From an uncultured Prevotellaceae bacterium (GTDB taxonomy: Bacteria > Bacteroidota > Bacteroidia > Bacteroidales > Muribaculaceae), in contig CAJLMA010000002.1 in NCBI GenBank assembly GCA_905207705.1, positions 248,001-312,000 on the forward strand: a stretch of 64,000 nt of DNA, given 5' to 3'. The position numbers were made by a program, and so were the translations under genes. This document shows, piece after piece, positions 54,002-63,982 of the stretch. Below the pieces are notes generated by a model. It saw only the letters and a list, made by a program, of their open reading frames with translations, made no database searches and was not told the origin of the DNA. Within the stretch, counting starts at the first letter, position 1. Every line of letters starts with the position of its first letter.

Positions 54002-56005
54002 ATGGATGAAATAAAGCAACAAATAGAGGCTTTAAGAAAAGAGCTTAACGAACATAATTATAAATACTATGTGCTGAACATGCCTACGATTTCCGACAAG
54101 GAATTTGACGACAAAATGGCATTGCTGCAAAAACTGGAAAATGAAAATCCTCAATACTTCGACCCTTATTCGCCAACGCAACGAGTCGGAAGCGACATAA
54201 ACAAGTCTTTCAAACAGGTTGTGCACGAACGTCCCATGATGTCGCTGGCCAACACTTATTCAATAGAGGAGGTGGAAGAGTTTCTCTCGAGGGTTAAGAA
54301 CGGGCTCAATGGAGAAAACTGCCAGATTGTGGGAGAAATGAAATTTGACGGCACATCCATCTCCCTTACTTATGAGCATGGAGTACTTGTGCGTGCCGTA
54401 ACTCGTGGCGACGGCATACAAGGAGACGATGTGACCGAGAACGTAAAAACGATTAAAAGCATACCGCTTCGCCTGCAACAAGGAAATTATCCCGACAAGT
54501 TTGAAGTGAGAGGCGAAATATTGATGCCATGGAAATCATTTGAAGCATTGAACCAAGAACGCGCATACAATGAAGAACCACTTTTTGCCAATCCTCGCAA
54601 TGCTGCATCGGGGACATTGAAACTCCAAAATTCGGCCGAAGTGGCAAAGCGCAAACTTGATGCCTATATATACTATTTGCTTGGCGACAATCTCCCTTTC
54701 GACAACCATTTTGACAACATGAATGCCGTAAAAGGATGGGGATTCAAGGTTTCTGAAGCAATGAAATTGCTTAATTCGATAGACGAGGTGACCGAATACA
54801 TTAAATATTGGGATACCGAACGAAAGCATCTACCCGTGGCAACCGACGGCCTTGTTTTCAAGGTAAATTCTTTGCGCCAGCAATTAAACCTCGGATACAC
54901 GTCCAAGTCGCCCCGATGGGCCATCGCATATAAATTCCAAGCCGAACGGGCATGCACCAAGCTGCAGTCGGTATCTTTTGAAGTGGGTCGTACGGGTGTA
55001 ATAACCCCTGTCGCAAATCTCGATCCGGTGTTATTGTCGGGAACCATCGTAAAACGTGCATCCTTGCACAATGAGGACATCATACGCAATCTCGACATTC
55101 ACGATGGCGACATGCTATATGTGGAAAAGGGAGGTGAGATTATTCCTAAAATAGTCGGTGTAAACATTGACGCGCGAATGCCAGGCAGCCAACCTGTGAA
55201 ATTCACCACATGCTGTCCGGTTTGTGGCTCGAAATTGCAACGAGTCGAAGGCGAAGCGGCATGGGTGTGCCCCAACAAATATGGATGCTATCCGCAAATC
55301 ACCGGCAAGATAGAACATTTCGTCGGCAGACACATGATGGATATCGACGGAATCGGCGAAGAAGTCGCCGAACAATTATACAATGCCGGACTGGTAAAGA
55401 ATATTGCCGACATCTACGACTTGACAATTGAAAAACTATTAACGCTCGACCGATTTGGACTAAAGTCGGCTCAACGAATAATGAAAGGAATCCATGATTC
55501 GCTGAATGTGCCCTTCGAGCGTGTAATATTCGCCTTGTCAATACCTTATGTAGGCGAAACCGTTGCAAAAAAACTTGCATTCGCGGCAGGCGACATCGAC
55601 ACGCTGATGGGAATGGACACCGAAGCACTGTCGGCAATCGATGAAATCGGCAATAAAATAGCAGGCAGCGTTACAGATTACTTCTCTGTCCCCGAGAATA
55701 AGGATATTATAAACAGGCTTAAAAATGCCGGTTTGCAAATGGCTGTTTCCGAAGATTCCACAAAAACATCCGACAAGCTTGCCGGATTGACAATAGTGAT
55801 AAGCGGTGTATTCTCAAAACATTCACGAGACGAATATAAAAAGCTCATCGAAATGAACGGAGGTAAAAACTCAGGTTCAATATCGGCCAAGACATCATAC
55901 CTTCTTGCAGGCGAAAACATGGGGCCGGCAAAACTCGAAAAAGCCACTAAACTCGGAATAAAAATTATCGATGAAGTCCAATTCCTTTCAATGATAGAAC
56001 AATAA
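54002..56005 (+). CDS. ligA: NAD-dependent DNA ligase
   Basis: 667 residues with the complete LigA order: Ia domain (LNEHNYKYYVL), adenylation domain with catalytic Lys114 (KFDG), OB fold, four-cysteine zinc finger (CPVCGSKL...VCPNKYGCYPQ), helix-hairpin-helix region (IDGIGEEVAEQLY, DRFGLKSAQRI) and C-terminal BRCT (LTIVISGVFSKHSRDEYKKLIE). It seals nicks in replication and repair. It diverges from the alpha/beta hydrolase; TAACTTAG near 53980 may be an imperfect -7 element. Confidence 0.98.
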   Translation: MDEIKQQIEALRKELNEHNYKYYVLNMPTISDKEFDDKMALLQKLENENPQYFDPYSPTQRVGSDINKSFKQVVHERPMMSLANTYSIEEVEEFLSRVKNGLNGENCQIVGEMKFDGTSISLTYEHGVLVRAVTRGDGIQGDDVTENVKTIKSIPLRLQQGNYPDKFEVRGEILMPWKSFEALNQERAYNEEPLFANPRNAASGTLKLQNSAEVAKRKLDAYIYYLLGDNLPFDNHFDNMNAVKGWGFKVSEAMKLLNSIDEVTEYIKYWDTERKHLPVATDGLVFKVNSLRQQLNLGYTSKSPRWAIAYKFQAERACTKLQSVSFEVGRTGVITPVANLDPVLLSGTIVKRASLHNEDIIRNLDIHDGDMLYVEKGGEIIPKIVGVNIDARMPGSQPVKFTTCCPVCGSKLQRVEGEAAWVCPNKYGCYPQITGKIEHFVGRHMMDIDGIGEEVAEQLYNAGLVKNIADIYDLTIEKLLTLDRFGLKSAQRIMKGIHDSLNVPFERVIFALSIPYVGETVAKKLAFAAGDIDTLMGMDTEALSAIDEIGNKIAGSVTDYFSVPENKDIINRLKNAGLQMAVSEDSTKTSDKLAGLTIVISGVFSKHSRDEYKKLIEMNGGKNSGSISAKTSYLLAGENMGPAKLEKATKLGIKIIDEVQFLSMIEQ

Positions 56006-56021
56006 GCACCAATTAAAATAA

Positions 56022-56069
56022 CAAGGCTGCCACATCAGGTACATATATATGTGTCCATAGGCAGCCTTG
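56022..56069. terminator. Bidirectional terminator between ligA and DUF4251
   Basis: A 10-bp stem (CAAGGCTGCC 56022-56031 with 56060-56069) encloses a 28-nt loop, flanked by TTCAATTATTT on plus and TTATTTTAATT on minus. It lies between convergent genes. Confidence 0.7.
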
Positions 56070-56099
56070 TTCAATTATTTACACATTCATGAAATTCTA

Positions 56100-56717
56100 T
56101 CATGGCAATGTCGACCCTTTGAATATCCTACTGCCTCCATTCCCGTTTCGCATGTCATACGGAATAAGCGGGCCATAAACGGTCATGTCTTGTGAATGAA
56201 AATTAGGATTTATAAAGGCTCGAGCTTCATTGCTGTTTTTATATACCACAATGTTTATCTGAGCCGATATGCCTGTTCCCGTAACATTGAAGTCATAGTG
56301 AATGTCGCCTTTTTTAGATATTGACTTCTTCTTGCTGGTTATAGTTCCTTCAACAGTAACGCCACCCAAGCCATTCAATCCCGAGAATCCATTGTTAAAA
56401 GCAAGCTGAACTACCGCCTGGTCACCTTGGACAAGCACAAAATTGGTATTGCTTTCGGGAGCCATTATGTTTATCCCCCTGTTGCCAAGAGACATGCGAT
56501 CGGCAGTAATAACAAAATATCCGGAATCTACTGCCATCTTAGCTTCCAAATAAGCTACCGAATCCCGCAATTCCTCAAGCCGTTTTTCACGAGCCTTCTT
56601 CTCCTCCTTGGTCTCGTTTTGAGGCACGTTAACTTGCCTTATTTCCTGTGCAGCCAAAGTGTCGCACATGCCAATAAGCACAAATGCAAATATTAAAAAT
56701 TTAATTTTCTGTTTCAT
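56100..56717 (-). CDS. DUF4251 domain-containing exported protein
   Basis: 205 residues. A signal peptide covers about 1-23 (CDTLAAQE). A short charged helix (KEEKKAREKRLEELRDSVAYLEAKMAV) precedes the DUF4251 beta-rich domain (FVITADRMSLGNRG, NTNFVLVQGDQAVVQLAF, GLGGVTVEGTI). Periplasmic; function unknown. It is monocistronic. Confidence 0.85.
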   Translation of the reverse strand: MKQKIKFLIFAFVLIGMCDTLAAQEIRQVNVPQNETKEEKKAREKRLEELRDSVAYLEAKMAVDSGYFVITADRMSLGNRGINIMAPESNTNFVLVQGDQAVVQLAFNNGFSGLNGLGGVTVEGTITSKKKSISKKGDIHYDFNVTGTGISAQINIVVYKNSNEARAFINPNFHSQDMTVYGPLIPYDMRNGNGGSRIFKGSTLP

Positions 56718-56791
56718 GTCACATATATTTTAATCGCTCACTAATTTAATAATTATTCCATATAATTAGAAATGATATTGGCTGGTTTGTT

Positions 56792-56799
56792 TAATTTTG
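56792..56799 (+). promoter_or_regulatory. Probable -7 element of the CPBP gene
   Basis: TAATTTTG, 20 bp before the ATG at 56820. No matching -33 box. It argues against the upstream ATG at 56772. Confidence 0.45.
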
Positions 56800-56819
56800 C
56801 ATATATTTTTAAACTATAT

Positions 56820-57698
56820 ATGGAAAATTTCATTTATCATAAAGAATATTTATCATTTAACAGGCGCATCACCATGCTTTGGTGCGCATTCATATTGTGT
56901 CTCGTGTTCACAACCATAGTATCATCGGCTATCCCGCTACTCACATCCGATACAAGACTCGTGATATACGCTTCTATTCTACTGCAAAATCTATGCGTGT
57001 TTATTGTCCCGGCCATCTTGACAACATTTTTCATAACGCCGCAACCTATTTCCTATCTGCGATTGAACAAATCTCCCGAATTGAAATTCGTGGCTTATCT
57101 TATCATCATTCTTATAATATCGACTCCTGCAATGAACTATATTATCCATTTGAACGAGTCAATCGATTTACCCGACTCCGATATTGAGCAATGGATGAGA
57201 AACACTGAGGCAGCCGCAAGAGCTGTTACCGAACAACTGACAACAGGAATGACATTCCCGTCATTCATCATGGTAATTTGCCTCGTCGGAATACTGACAG
57301 GCATTGGAGAAGAAGTTTTCTTCAGAGGCGCATTGCAACGCATTTTCATTCAACGCCCCATCAATGCCCACATGGCTATATGGTCCACAGCCTTCATATT
57401 CAGCGCACTGCACTTTCAATTCTACGGCTTTATCCCCCGTATGCTTCTTGGAGCATTTTTCGGATATCTAGCATGGAAAAGCCGTTCGTTATGGACACCA
57501 ATCATAGCTCACGCATTCAACAATTCGATTGTGGTTGTATCTGCATATCTCGCTTCAAGCGGACTGGTTTCCTCCGACTTCAATTCAATTGGCGTGCCAC
57601 AATCGGGAGAATTGCCAATATTGGCAATAATAAGCCTCGTTGTCACAGTAATCGGTATATGGATTGGAGCAAAAACCATATTTGCCAAACATCAATGA
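56820..57698 (+). CDS. CPBP family intramembrane metalloprotease
   Basis: 292 residues from the ATG at 56820. Seven to eight hydrophobic helices are visible. CPBP/Abi motifs are GEEVFFRG (EExxxR), HFQFYGFIPRMLLGAFFGYL and HAFNNS (HxxxN), which form the metal-dependent glutamyl site of Rce1-like proteases. The substrate is unknown. The longer frame from 56772 begins upstream of the -7 element. Confidence 0.9.
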   Translation: MENFIYHKEYLSFNRRITMLWCAFILCLVFTTIVSSAIPLLTSDTRLVIYASILLQNLCVFIVPAILTTFFITPQPISYLRLNKSPELKFVAYLIIILIISTPAMNYIIHLNESIDLPDSDIEQWMRNTEAAARAVTEQLTTGMTFPSFIMVICLVGILTGIGEEVFFRGALQRIFIQRPINAHMAIWSTAFIFSALHFQFYGFIPRMLLGAFFGYLAWKSRSLWTPIIAHAFNNSIVVVSAYLASSGLVSSDFNSIGVPQSGELPILAIISLVVTVIGIWIGAKTIFAKHQ

Positions 57699-57745
57699 TC
57701 ATGCAATTATTAATATCAGCCTAATTCAACAACGTTACTATACAA

Positions 57746-57777
57746 AAAAATCTCGACAGCATTTTGCCGAGATTTTT
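57746..57777. terminator. Bidirectional terminator between CPBP gene and ribBA
   Basis: A 10-bp stem AAAAATCTCG (57746-57755) pairs with 57768-57777, giving T runs on both strands between convergent genes. Confidence 0.85.
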
Positions 57778-57802
57778 CATATAGCTTATTATCTTGCTCT
57801 CA

Positions 57803-59020
57803 TCAATCGACATTGTGCAGATTATGCCCCATGCGAGTTTTCTTGGTATGCATATAGAAACGATTGTACTTGTTTGGCTCAATCTCTATTGGAACATTCT
57901 CCACGACCTCGATTCCATAGCTTTCAAGCCCGACACGCTTCACCGGATTATTGGTGAGCAACCTCATCTTCCTCACACCGAGCAATCGAAGTATATTGGC
58001 ACCTACGCCATAGTCGCGCTCATCAGGCTTGAATCCGAGATGAATATTCGCATCGACTGTGTCATACCCGTTTTCCTGCAACTTATAAGCGCGTATCTTG
58101 TTCATCAAGCCTATACCTCGGCCTTCTTGATTCATATACACGACAACGCCCTTGCCGGCTGTCTCTATCTCCTTCATGGCAAGGTGTAGCTGCTCGCCAC
58201 ATTCGCAACGCATCGACCCGAAAACGTCTCCTGTCATGCACGATGAATGCACGCGCACCAATACTGGTTCATCAGGTTCCCAGCTCCCTTTGATAAGGGC
58301 CACATGTTCAAGTCCGTTGGACAATTGCCTGAACGGAATCAACTTGAAATGGCCGTATTCCGTAGGCATGTCCACTTCTTCCCCGGCCTCAACCACTGTT
58401 TCGGTGCGCAAACGATAAGCGATAAGGTCTTTTATTGAAATTATTGGAATATCAAACTTCTTTGACACCTCAATCAACTGAGGCAACCTTGCCATGGTAC
58501 CGTCAGGATTGATTATTTCAATCAATGCCGCAGCAGGATATAGGCCGGCAAGTTTGGTCAAGTCGACAGCAGCCTCGGTGTGGCCTGCCCTCACAAGGAC
58601 TCCTCGGTCTTGAGCCCTCAACGGATTGATGTGTCCCGGACGGCCAAGATCGCTCGGTTTAAGATTAGGATTGGCAAGAGCCTTTATAGTTTCGGCACGA
58701 TCGTGCATCGATACTCCGGTAGTACAACCCTCAAGCAAGTCTACAGTAACGGTAAACGGCGTTCCAAGCATCGAGGTGTTTTCTTCAACCTGCATGTTAA
58801 GTTCAAGTTCATGGCAACGTTGCGCCGTAATGGGTGCGCACAACACGCCACGGCCTTCACGCAACATGAAATTTACCTTTTCTTCGGTTATTTTCTCCGC
58901 AGCTATGATAAAATCACCCTCATTCTCACGGTCTTCGTCATCAACGACTATTACAAAACCTCCCGACTTCATTTGTGCAACAGCTTCATCAATGCTGTTA
59001 AGCTTTATATCTTCGTTCAT
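57803..59020 (-). CDS. ribBA: Bifunctional DHBP synthase / GTP cyclohydrolase II
   Basis: 405 residues from the ATG at 59020; the longer frame begins with TTG at 59041. The N-terminal RibB domain has DDEDRENEGDF and LREGRGVLCAP. The C-terminal RibA domain has the zinc site SCMTGDVFGSMRCECGEQL and YMNQEGRGIGL. It makes both precursors of riboflavin: 3,4-dihydroxy-2-butanone 4-phosphate and the pyrimidine from GTP. It starts 30 bp after lptF/G on the same strand. I see no FMN riboswitch. Confidence 0.97.
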   Translation of the reverse strand: MNEDIKLNSIDEAVAQMKSGGFVIVVDDEDRENEGDFIIAAEKITEEKVNFMLREGRGVLCAPITAQRCHELELNMQVEENTSMLGTPFTVTVDLLEGCTTGVSMHDRAETIKALANPNLKPSDLGRPGHINPLRAQDRGVLVRAGHTEAAVDLTKLAGLYPAAALIEIINPDGTMARLPQLIEVSKKFDIPIISIKDLIAYRLRTETVVEAGEEVDMPTEYGHFKLIPFRQLSNGLEHVALIKGSWEPDEPVLVRVHSSCMTGDVFGSMRCECGEQLHLAMKEIETAGKGVVVYMNQEGRGIGLMNKIRAYKLQENGYDTVDANIHLGFKPDERDYGVGANILRLLGVRKMRLLTNNPVKRVGLESYGIEVVENVPIEIEPNKYNRFYMHTKKTRMGHNLHNVD

Positions 59021-59050
59021 ATATATTAACTTAATTATCAAACAATTATA

Positions 59051-60994
59051 TTAATCAGCTTCTGTAATTTTATCTTTCGCGTTATCTTCAAGCAAGCCGG
59101 TCAGCTCATTGCTGACTTTTATGACCGAACGTATGTCACGTTTCAAATTTTTCTGATGCGTGGTTCCAATCCAGTAGCCAAGCAACCCTATTGGGAACAG
59201 CACGGCAACAATTACACCTATTTTAGCGTTCGACACAGGATGATAAGTCAGCAATTGCCTTATATATGGATAGTCCATAAGCTTGTTTATTACTAATATC
59301 TGGCGTGAATTTTCAAGATATGCCACAATATCTTCCACCTCTTGCGACAGACGCTTCAATTCATCCCGGTCAAAGCCTTTCGTCCAATAAGCTATATAAC
59401 TTTGCCGCTTTGCATACTTCGACAAGAACCGCTCGCAACTTGCTTTCAATTGTAACAATTTTTCTATTGCTACAGATTGCACCACATCATCCATCACAAG
59501 GTCTTTCATCTGGATGTGTCTGACTTGTTGCAAGCCGGTCAACCGCCTGAAGAAATTCCTATAAGCATCGGGATTAAACACGGCCGAATCGTTAACAGCC
59601 TTGTATGTCAAGAATATTCCAAGTGGCAAAAGCACTTCCGAGCTTAACCATATTCCTTCCCACACTACCCAATGCCCGTCACGAGCCAATTTGTAACCGG
59701 TATTATCGATAATATAATAAACAATAAACAGAAATACCGATATTACAATAGGAACACCCAATCCGCCTTTCCTGATTATCGCTCCGAGAGGCGCACCTAT
59801 GAAGAAAAATATCAAACAGGCAAACGACAATGTGAATTTCTTCTGTAGTTCTATTTCATGCCTGCGCATGTTCGCAAGATTGTCTTCAAGCGAATACCCT
59901 TTGAACTGCATTTCCTGTCTTAGCCTTTCGGCTTTGTTTTTTGCCGACTCTAAGATATTTCGTCTGTCATTTACCGATGCCGACCTGATTATGGAATCCA
60001 CATCAAGCGGCTGCCGCATTACTACAGGCTTGTACAATTCCACAACCTGTTTGTTGTCTTTGTAAATCACGCGCCGTATAGGCACCCCGCACAGTGGTTC
60101 TCCACGCAACTCGTCGGCAAGATGGTCTCCTACCGAATCAACCCTTAAAGTCAACGAATCTATTGTGTGATTCAATTCGTTGAAATTCTTTCCTATATAT
60201 TGGTTACTCATCGTTTCATCGCCCATCCGGTTGAATGTGGCGTCAAACGGTATCATTATTTCTTTTACCTTGAACGATTCCCTTCGATAAAGCATCCCGG
60301 CATCATTATGACGAGCTCCTTTGCGATTGTCTTTCAAATCTTCAAACGATTCTCCGCTGTACAATTGCAGGAACAGATGCTTCTTGTCGGAAGTCATGCT
60401 TAGTTTCCCCGAGTCTGCAACTATTATATTGGCATATCCATATCCACTGGACACGTCATAAATCATCATTTCGCGCAATATCCCAGTTTCGCGATCCTTG
60501 CTTTTAACAAACAGGTTGTATCCCTTTATCTGGTCATAAAAAGCTCCTTCCGGAATGTCAAGTTCTGGCGACTTCTGCCTCATTGAAAACAACAGACTCC
60601 ACATTTTCACTTGAGCCTTTGGCAGCACATTGTTTTGGAAAAAGAACGCGCCGACCGACACAAAAGTCAAGAATATGATTAACGGGCTCATGACACGAAT
60701 CAACGACACGCCTGCCGACTTCATCGCTGTCAACTCAAAATGCTCGCCAAGATTCCCGAAAGCCATGAGCGAAGCCAACAATATGGCCAATGGCAACGCC
60801 AATGGCACCATCGTCAAGGCCGCATAGAAAAATAATTCAGCTATCACCGCTACGTCAAGCCCCTTGCCGACAAGGTCGTCTATGTAGCGCCACAAGAATT
60901 GCATCAATACGATAAAAAGGCAGATGAAAAAAGTCATCAAGAACAATGGCAAAAATGTCTGCAATACGAATAAATATAGCCTTTTTATCCTCAT
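59051..60994 (-). CDS. LptF/LptG family LPS export permease
   Basis: 647 residues, much longer than LptF or LptG of Proteobacteria (about 360). The N-terminal helices (FVLQTFLPLFLMTFFICLFIVLMQFLW, ALTMVPLALPLAILLASLMAFGNLGE) precede a periplasmic beta-jellyroll (about 110-330), then membrane helices around 385-480. An extra cytoplasmic helical segment, a further helix near 600 and a charged tail end the protein. In the Lpt system it would extract LPS from the inner membrane with LptB. It is followed by ribBA. Confidence 0.9.
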   Translation of the reverse strand: MRIKRLYLFVLQTFLPLFLMTFFICLFIVLMQFLWRYIDDLVGKGLDVAVIAELFFYAALTMVPLALPLAILLASLMAFGNLGEHFELTAMKSAGVSLIRVMSPLIIFLTFVSVGAFFFQNNVLPKAQVKMWSLLFSMRQKSPELDIPEGAFYDQIKGYNLFVKSKDRETGILREMMIYDVSSGYGYANIIVADSGKLSMTSDKKHLFLQLYSGESFEDLKDNRKGARHNDAGMLYRRESFKVKEIMIPFDATFNRMGDETMSNQYIGKNFNELNHTIDSLTLRVDSVGDHLADELRGEPLCGVPIRRVIYKDNKQVVELYKPVVMRQPLDVDSIIRSASVNDRRNILESAKNKAERLRQEMQFKGYSLEDNLANMRRHEIELQKKFTLSFACLIFFFIGAPLGAIIRKGGLGVPIVISVFLFIVYYIIDNTGYKLARDGHWVVWEGIWLSSEVLLPLGIFLTYKAVNDSAVFNPDAYRNFFRRLTGLQQVRHIQMKDLVMDDVVQSVAIEKLLQLKASCERFLSKYAKRQSYIAYWTKGFDRDELKRLSQEVEDIVAYLENSRQILVINKLMDYPYIRQLLTYHPVSNAKIGVIVAVLFPIGLLGYWIGTTHQKNLKRDIRSVIKVSNELTGLLEDNAKDKITEAD

Positions 60995-61019
60995 TTATCT
61001 TTTATTGTTATTCCAAATG

Positions 61020-61027
61020 CAAAATTA
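61020..61027 (-). promoter_or_regulatory. Probable -7 element of lptF/G-ribBA
   Basis: TAATTTTG on the minus strand, 25 bp before the ATG, with TTAG at the -33 position. Confidence 0.45.
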
Positions 61028-61093
61028 GTCATTTATTCCTAAACTTCTAATACATCATGCACCTAATGCTCCTTTTTTGATTGCCGCTCGACT

Positions 61094-61477
61094 TCACAAA
61101 CACCCGAGCTGCCTCTGCAAAGCTTCTATTTGATTATCCCACACATCTTTCGACTCCTCAAGCTCATCGGGATAAGCAAAATCGGTCACCAACAGGTCTA
61201 TACTGTCGGTAAGTTCCGACACCTCCACCCTCAACTCAAAGTAACTTCTGTCCTGCTCATCAACCCAATGGAAACGTATGTAGCTGTATGACCGCACCGA
61301 TATAAGCTGTGCTACTTGTTCGCTGCCATTCCACCCGAAAGTAAACTGCTTGCCCGACTGCTTTACAGTGTCCGAAAACCAGTACTCAAGGCCGTTGGGT
61401 GTTGAAAGATATGTCCATAGCAAAGCCACAGGCACGCTTTTCATGGAATATTCTCGTGTAAACTTTATTTTGTCCAT
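61094..61477 (-). CDS. START-like domain-containing protein
   Basis: 127 residues from the ATG at 61477; the longer frame starts with TTG at 61501. This is a small helix-grip protein of the START/AHSA1-like superfamily (KFTREYSMKSVPVALLWTYLSTPNGLEYWFSD, FTFGWNGSEQVAQLISV, YSYIRFHWVDEQD). Ligand unknown, presumably hydrophobic. It is transcribed alone, divergent from pta. Confidence 0.82.
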   Translation of the reverse strand: MDKIKFTREYSMKSVPVALLWTYLSTPNGLEYWFSDTVKQSGKQFTFGWNGSEQVAQLISVRSYSYIRFHWVDEQDRSYFELRVEVSELTDSIDLLVTDFAYPDELEESKDVWDNQIEALQRQLGCL

Positions 61478-61673
61478 AAATTTAACAGTACTTTTTCTCA
61501 ATATTTTTTCAGTGCGCTAAATAAATACTTTAATACCATTCTGACAACATGCTTACACAAAAACTTTCTCTTTTAACCTATTTTCTTCTATCAAGACTGT
61601 TCGGCAGCCGCAACTTTTAATTTTTTGTTTTATTTTTCACTCTTTTTATCCAATGCTTTTTAGATTTTAATTA

Positions 61674-61681
61674 TAATTTTG
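61674..61681 (+). promoter_or_regulatory. Probable -7 element of pta-ackA
   Basis: TAATTTTG, 24 bp before the pta ATG. No TTTG is present at the expected -33 position. Confidence 0.45.
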
Positions 61682-61705
61682 TAAAATGTTTAAATCACAT
61701 AAATT

Positions 61706-62716
61706 ATGGGACTTTTCAATGCTTTAAAAGAAAAAGCAATAGCCGACAGACAACGCATCGTGCTGCCCGAGAGCACAGAACCTCGCACTCTCCAAGCAGC
61801 CAACCAGGTGATTGCCGAAGGCATTGCCGACGTTATTTTAATAGGTGAACCTGAAAAGATACTTGAACAGGCCGCCGACCTTAACCTCACTCACATAAAT
61901 CAAGCTACAATCGTCAATCCAAACGACGATGCCTTCATCGAAAAATATGCACAGCTGTTCTACGAATTGCGCAAGTCAAAAGGCATTACCATCGAAGATG
62001 CTCGGAAAAAAGCAAAAGACCCTCTATATTTAGGTTGCCTGCTTATTAAAGCCGGAGAAGCCGACGGACAAGTAGCCGGTGCAAAAAACACTACCGGAAA
62101 TGTATTAAGGGCAGCATTCCAAGTAATAAAGACCCAACCCGGCATCAGCGTCGTGTCAGGCGCATTCTTGATGTTGCTGCCATCCAATTCTCCTTATGGC
62201 ACCGACAACATGCTCGTCTTTGCCGATTGCGCAGTCGTTCCGATGCCCGATGCAAATGAATTGGCACAAATCGCCATCGCGACAGCAAAAACAGCCCGCG
62301 ACATTGCCGGAATAGAACCTCGCGTAGCTATGCTCAGCTTCTCTACAAAGGGCAGCGCCAAACATGAAAACGTTGACAAAGTGGTTGAAGCCACAAGAAT
62401 TGCAAAAGAAACCGACCCGACATTGAAAATAGATGGCGAACTGCAAGCTGATGCCGCACTGGTTCCTTCAGTGGGATTGAGCAAGGCACCGGGCAGCAGC
62501 ATCGCCGGACATGCCAACGTGCTGGTATTCCCGTCGCTCGATGTCGGAAACATCGCCTACAAGCTCGTTCAACGCATCGGCAACGTACAAGCCGTAGGTC
62601 CAATTCTGCAAGGCCTTGCCCGACCGGTCAACGACTTGTCGAGGGGTTGCAGCGCCGAAGACATTTTCAAGACTATAATAATAACCTGCAATCAGGCCAT
62701 AGGCATGAAACACTGA
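61706..62716 (+). CDS. pta: Phosphate acetyltransferase
   Basis: 336 residues, the short single-domain Pta. It converts acetyl-CoA and phosphate to acetyl phosphate. Signatures include RIVLPESTEPRTLQAA, KAGEADGQVAGA, GTDNMLVFADCAVVPMPD, MLSFSTKGSAKHENVDKV, GELQADAALVPSVGLSKAPGSS and NVLVFPSLDVGNIAYKLVQRI. ackA follows 54 bp later; together they give ATP from acetyl-CoA with acetate as product. Confidence 0.97.
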   Translation: MGLFNALKEKAIADRQRIVLPESTEPRTLQAANQVIAEGIADVILIGEPEKILEQAADLNLTHINQATIVNPNDDAFIEKYAQLFYELRKSKGITIEDARKKAKDPLYLGCLLIKAGEADGQVAGAKNTTGNVLRAAFQVIKTQPGISVVSGAFLMLLPSNSPYGTDNMLVFADCAVVPMPDANELAQIAIATAKTARDIAGIEPRVAMLSFSTKGSAKHENVDKVVEATRIAKETDPTLKIDGELQADAALVPSVGLSKAPGSSIAGHANVLVFPSLDVGNIAYKLVQRIGNVQAVGPILQGLARPVNDLSRGCSAEDIFKTIIITCNQAIGMKH

Positions 62717-62770
62717 TGCTTAATGCTCGGATCTTGATTGAAATTCTCAAAAACGACAAAAAACATAATC

Positions 62771-63982
62771 ATGAACATATTAGTGCTTAATTGCGGCAGT
62801 AGCTCAATTAAATACAAACTGATTGAAATCAAAGCAAACAAAGTACTTGCCGAAGGCGGTGTTGAAAAAATAGGATTGCACGACGCCTTCATCAAGTTCA
62901 AGCTCGCCGACGGTTCTAAAAAAATAGTCGAACTGAACATCTCCGACCATAACGGTGCCATAAAGGCCATACTCGACATGCTCACAAGTCCTGAGTACGG
63001 CAGCATAAAATCTTTTGACGAAATAGACGCCGTAGGCCATCGCGTCGTTCACGGCGGTGAAAAGTTCAACAAGAGCGTGCTCATCGATGATGAGGTCATT
63101 GCTAAAATCAAAGAATGTTACAGCATCGCGCCTTTGCACAATCCTGTAAACATGGCTGGCATAGATGCCATAACAAGCATCCTGCCCAACATACCCCAAG
63201 TTGCAGTATTCGACACGGCTTTCCATCAGACGATGCCTGCCGAGTCCTACATGTACGCATTGCCATATAAATATTATGCCGAAGATGGTATCCGTCGTTA
63301 CGGATTCCATGGCACAAGCCATCGCTACGTTTCCAAACGCGTGTGTGAATTCCTCAATGTCGATTATACATCACAAAAAATAATTACTTGCCACATAGGA
63401 AACGGCGGCAGCATAACAGCCGTAAAGAATGGCAAGAGCATCGACACCTCAATGGGATTGACTCCGGTCGAAGGCTTGATGATGGGTACTCGATGTGGCG
63501 ATGTTGACCCGGGCGCACTCACGTTCATAATGGAAAAGCACAATCTCTCGGCAGCACAACTGCAAAAGGTCATAAACAAGGAAAGTGGCGTTGCAGGATT
63601 CTCGGAAGTATCCTCCGACATGCGTGAAATCGAAGCCGCCATTGCCGAAGGCAACGAACGTGCAAAACTCGCCTTGAGAATGTATGAACACCGCATAACC
63701 AAATACATAGGCGCTTATGCAGCCGAAATGGGAGGCGTGGACATCATCGTGTTCACCGGCGGTGTAGGTGAAAACCAGCATGGTGTGAGAGAAAACGTTT
63801 GTGCCACACTCGGATTTATGGGCGTGGAAATCGACAAGCAAGTAAACGCTTCGACAAGAGGAACCGAAACGATAATTTCCACACCAAGCTCCAAAGTCAA
63901 GGTTGTCGTAATTCCTACCGACGAGGAATATATGATTGCTCGCGACACCGAAGCAATCATTGAAGGGAAAGAAATAATCTGA
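62771..63982 (+). CDS. ackA: Acetate kinase
   Basis: 403 residues from the ATG at 62771; the longer frame begins with TTG at 62738. It transfers phosphate from acetyl phosphate to ADP. Conserved blocks are LNCGSSSIKYKL, GHRVVHGGEKF, FDTAFHQTMP, YRYGFHGTSHRYV-type (here RRYGFHGTSHRYV), CHIGNGGSI, MGLTPVEGLMMGTRCGDVDPG and FTGGVGENQ. The gene is complete, ending 18 bp before the window edge. Confidence 0.98.
   Translation: MNILVLNCGSSSIKYKLIEIKANKVLAEGGVEKIGLHDAFIKFKLADGSKKIVELNISDHNGAIKAILDMLTSPEYGSIKSFDEIDAVGHRVVHGGEKFNKSVLIDDEVIAKIKECYSIAPLHNPVNMAGIDAITSILPNIPQVAVFDTAFHQTMPAESYMYALPYKYYAEDGIRRYGFHGTSHRYVSKRVCEFLNVDYTSQKIITCHIGNGGSITAVKNGKSIDTSMGLTPVEGLMMGTRCGDVDPGALTFIMEKHNLSAAQLQKVINKESGVAGFSEVSSDMREIEAAIAEGNERAKLALRMYEHRITKYIGAYAAEMGGVDIIVFTGGVGENQHGVRENVCATLGFMGVEIDKQVNASTRGTETIISTPSSKVKVVVIPTDEEYMIARDTEAIIEGKEII

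Noticed and set aside
59021..59050. Possible FMN riboswitch before ribBA
   Set aside because: Only 30 bp separate lptF/G and ribBA, too short for the aptamer.
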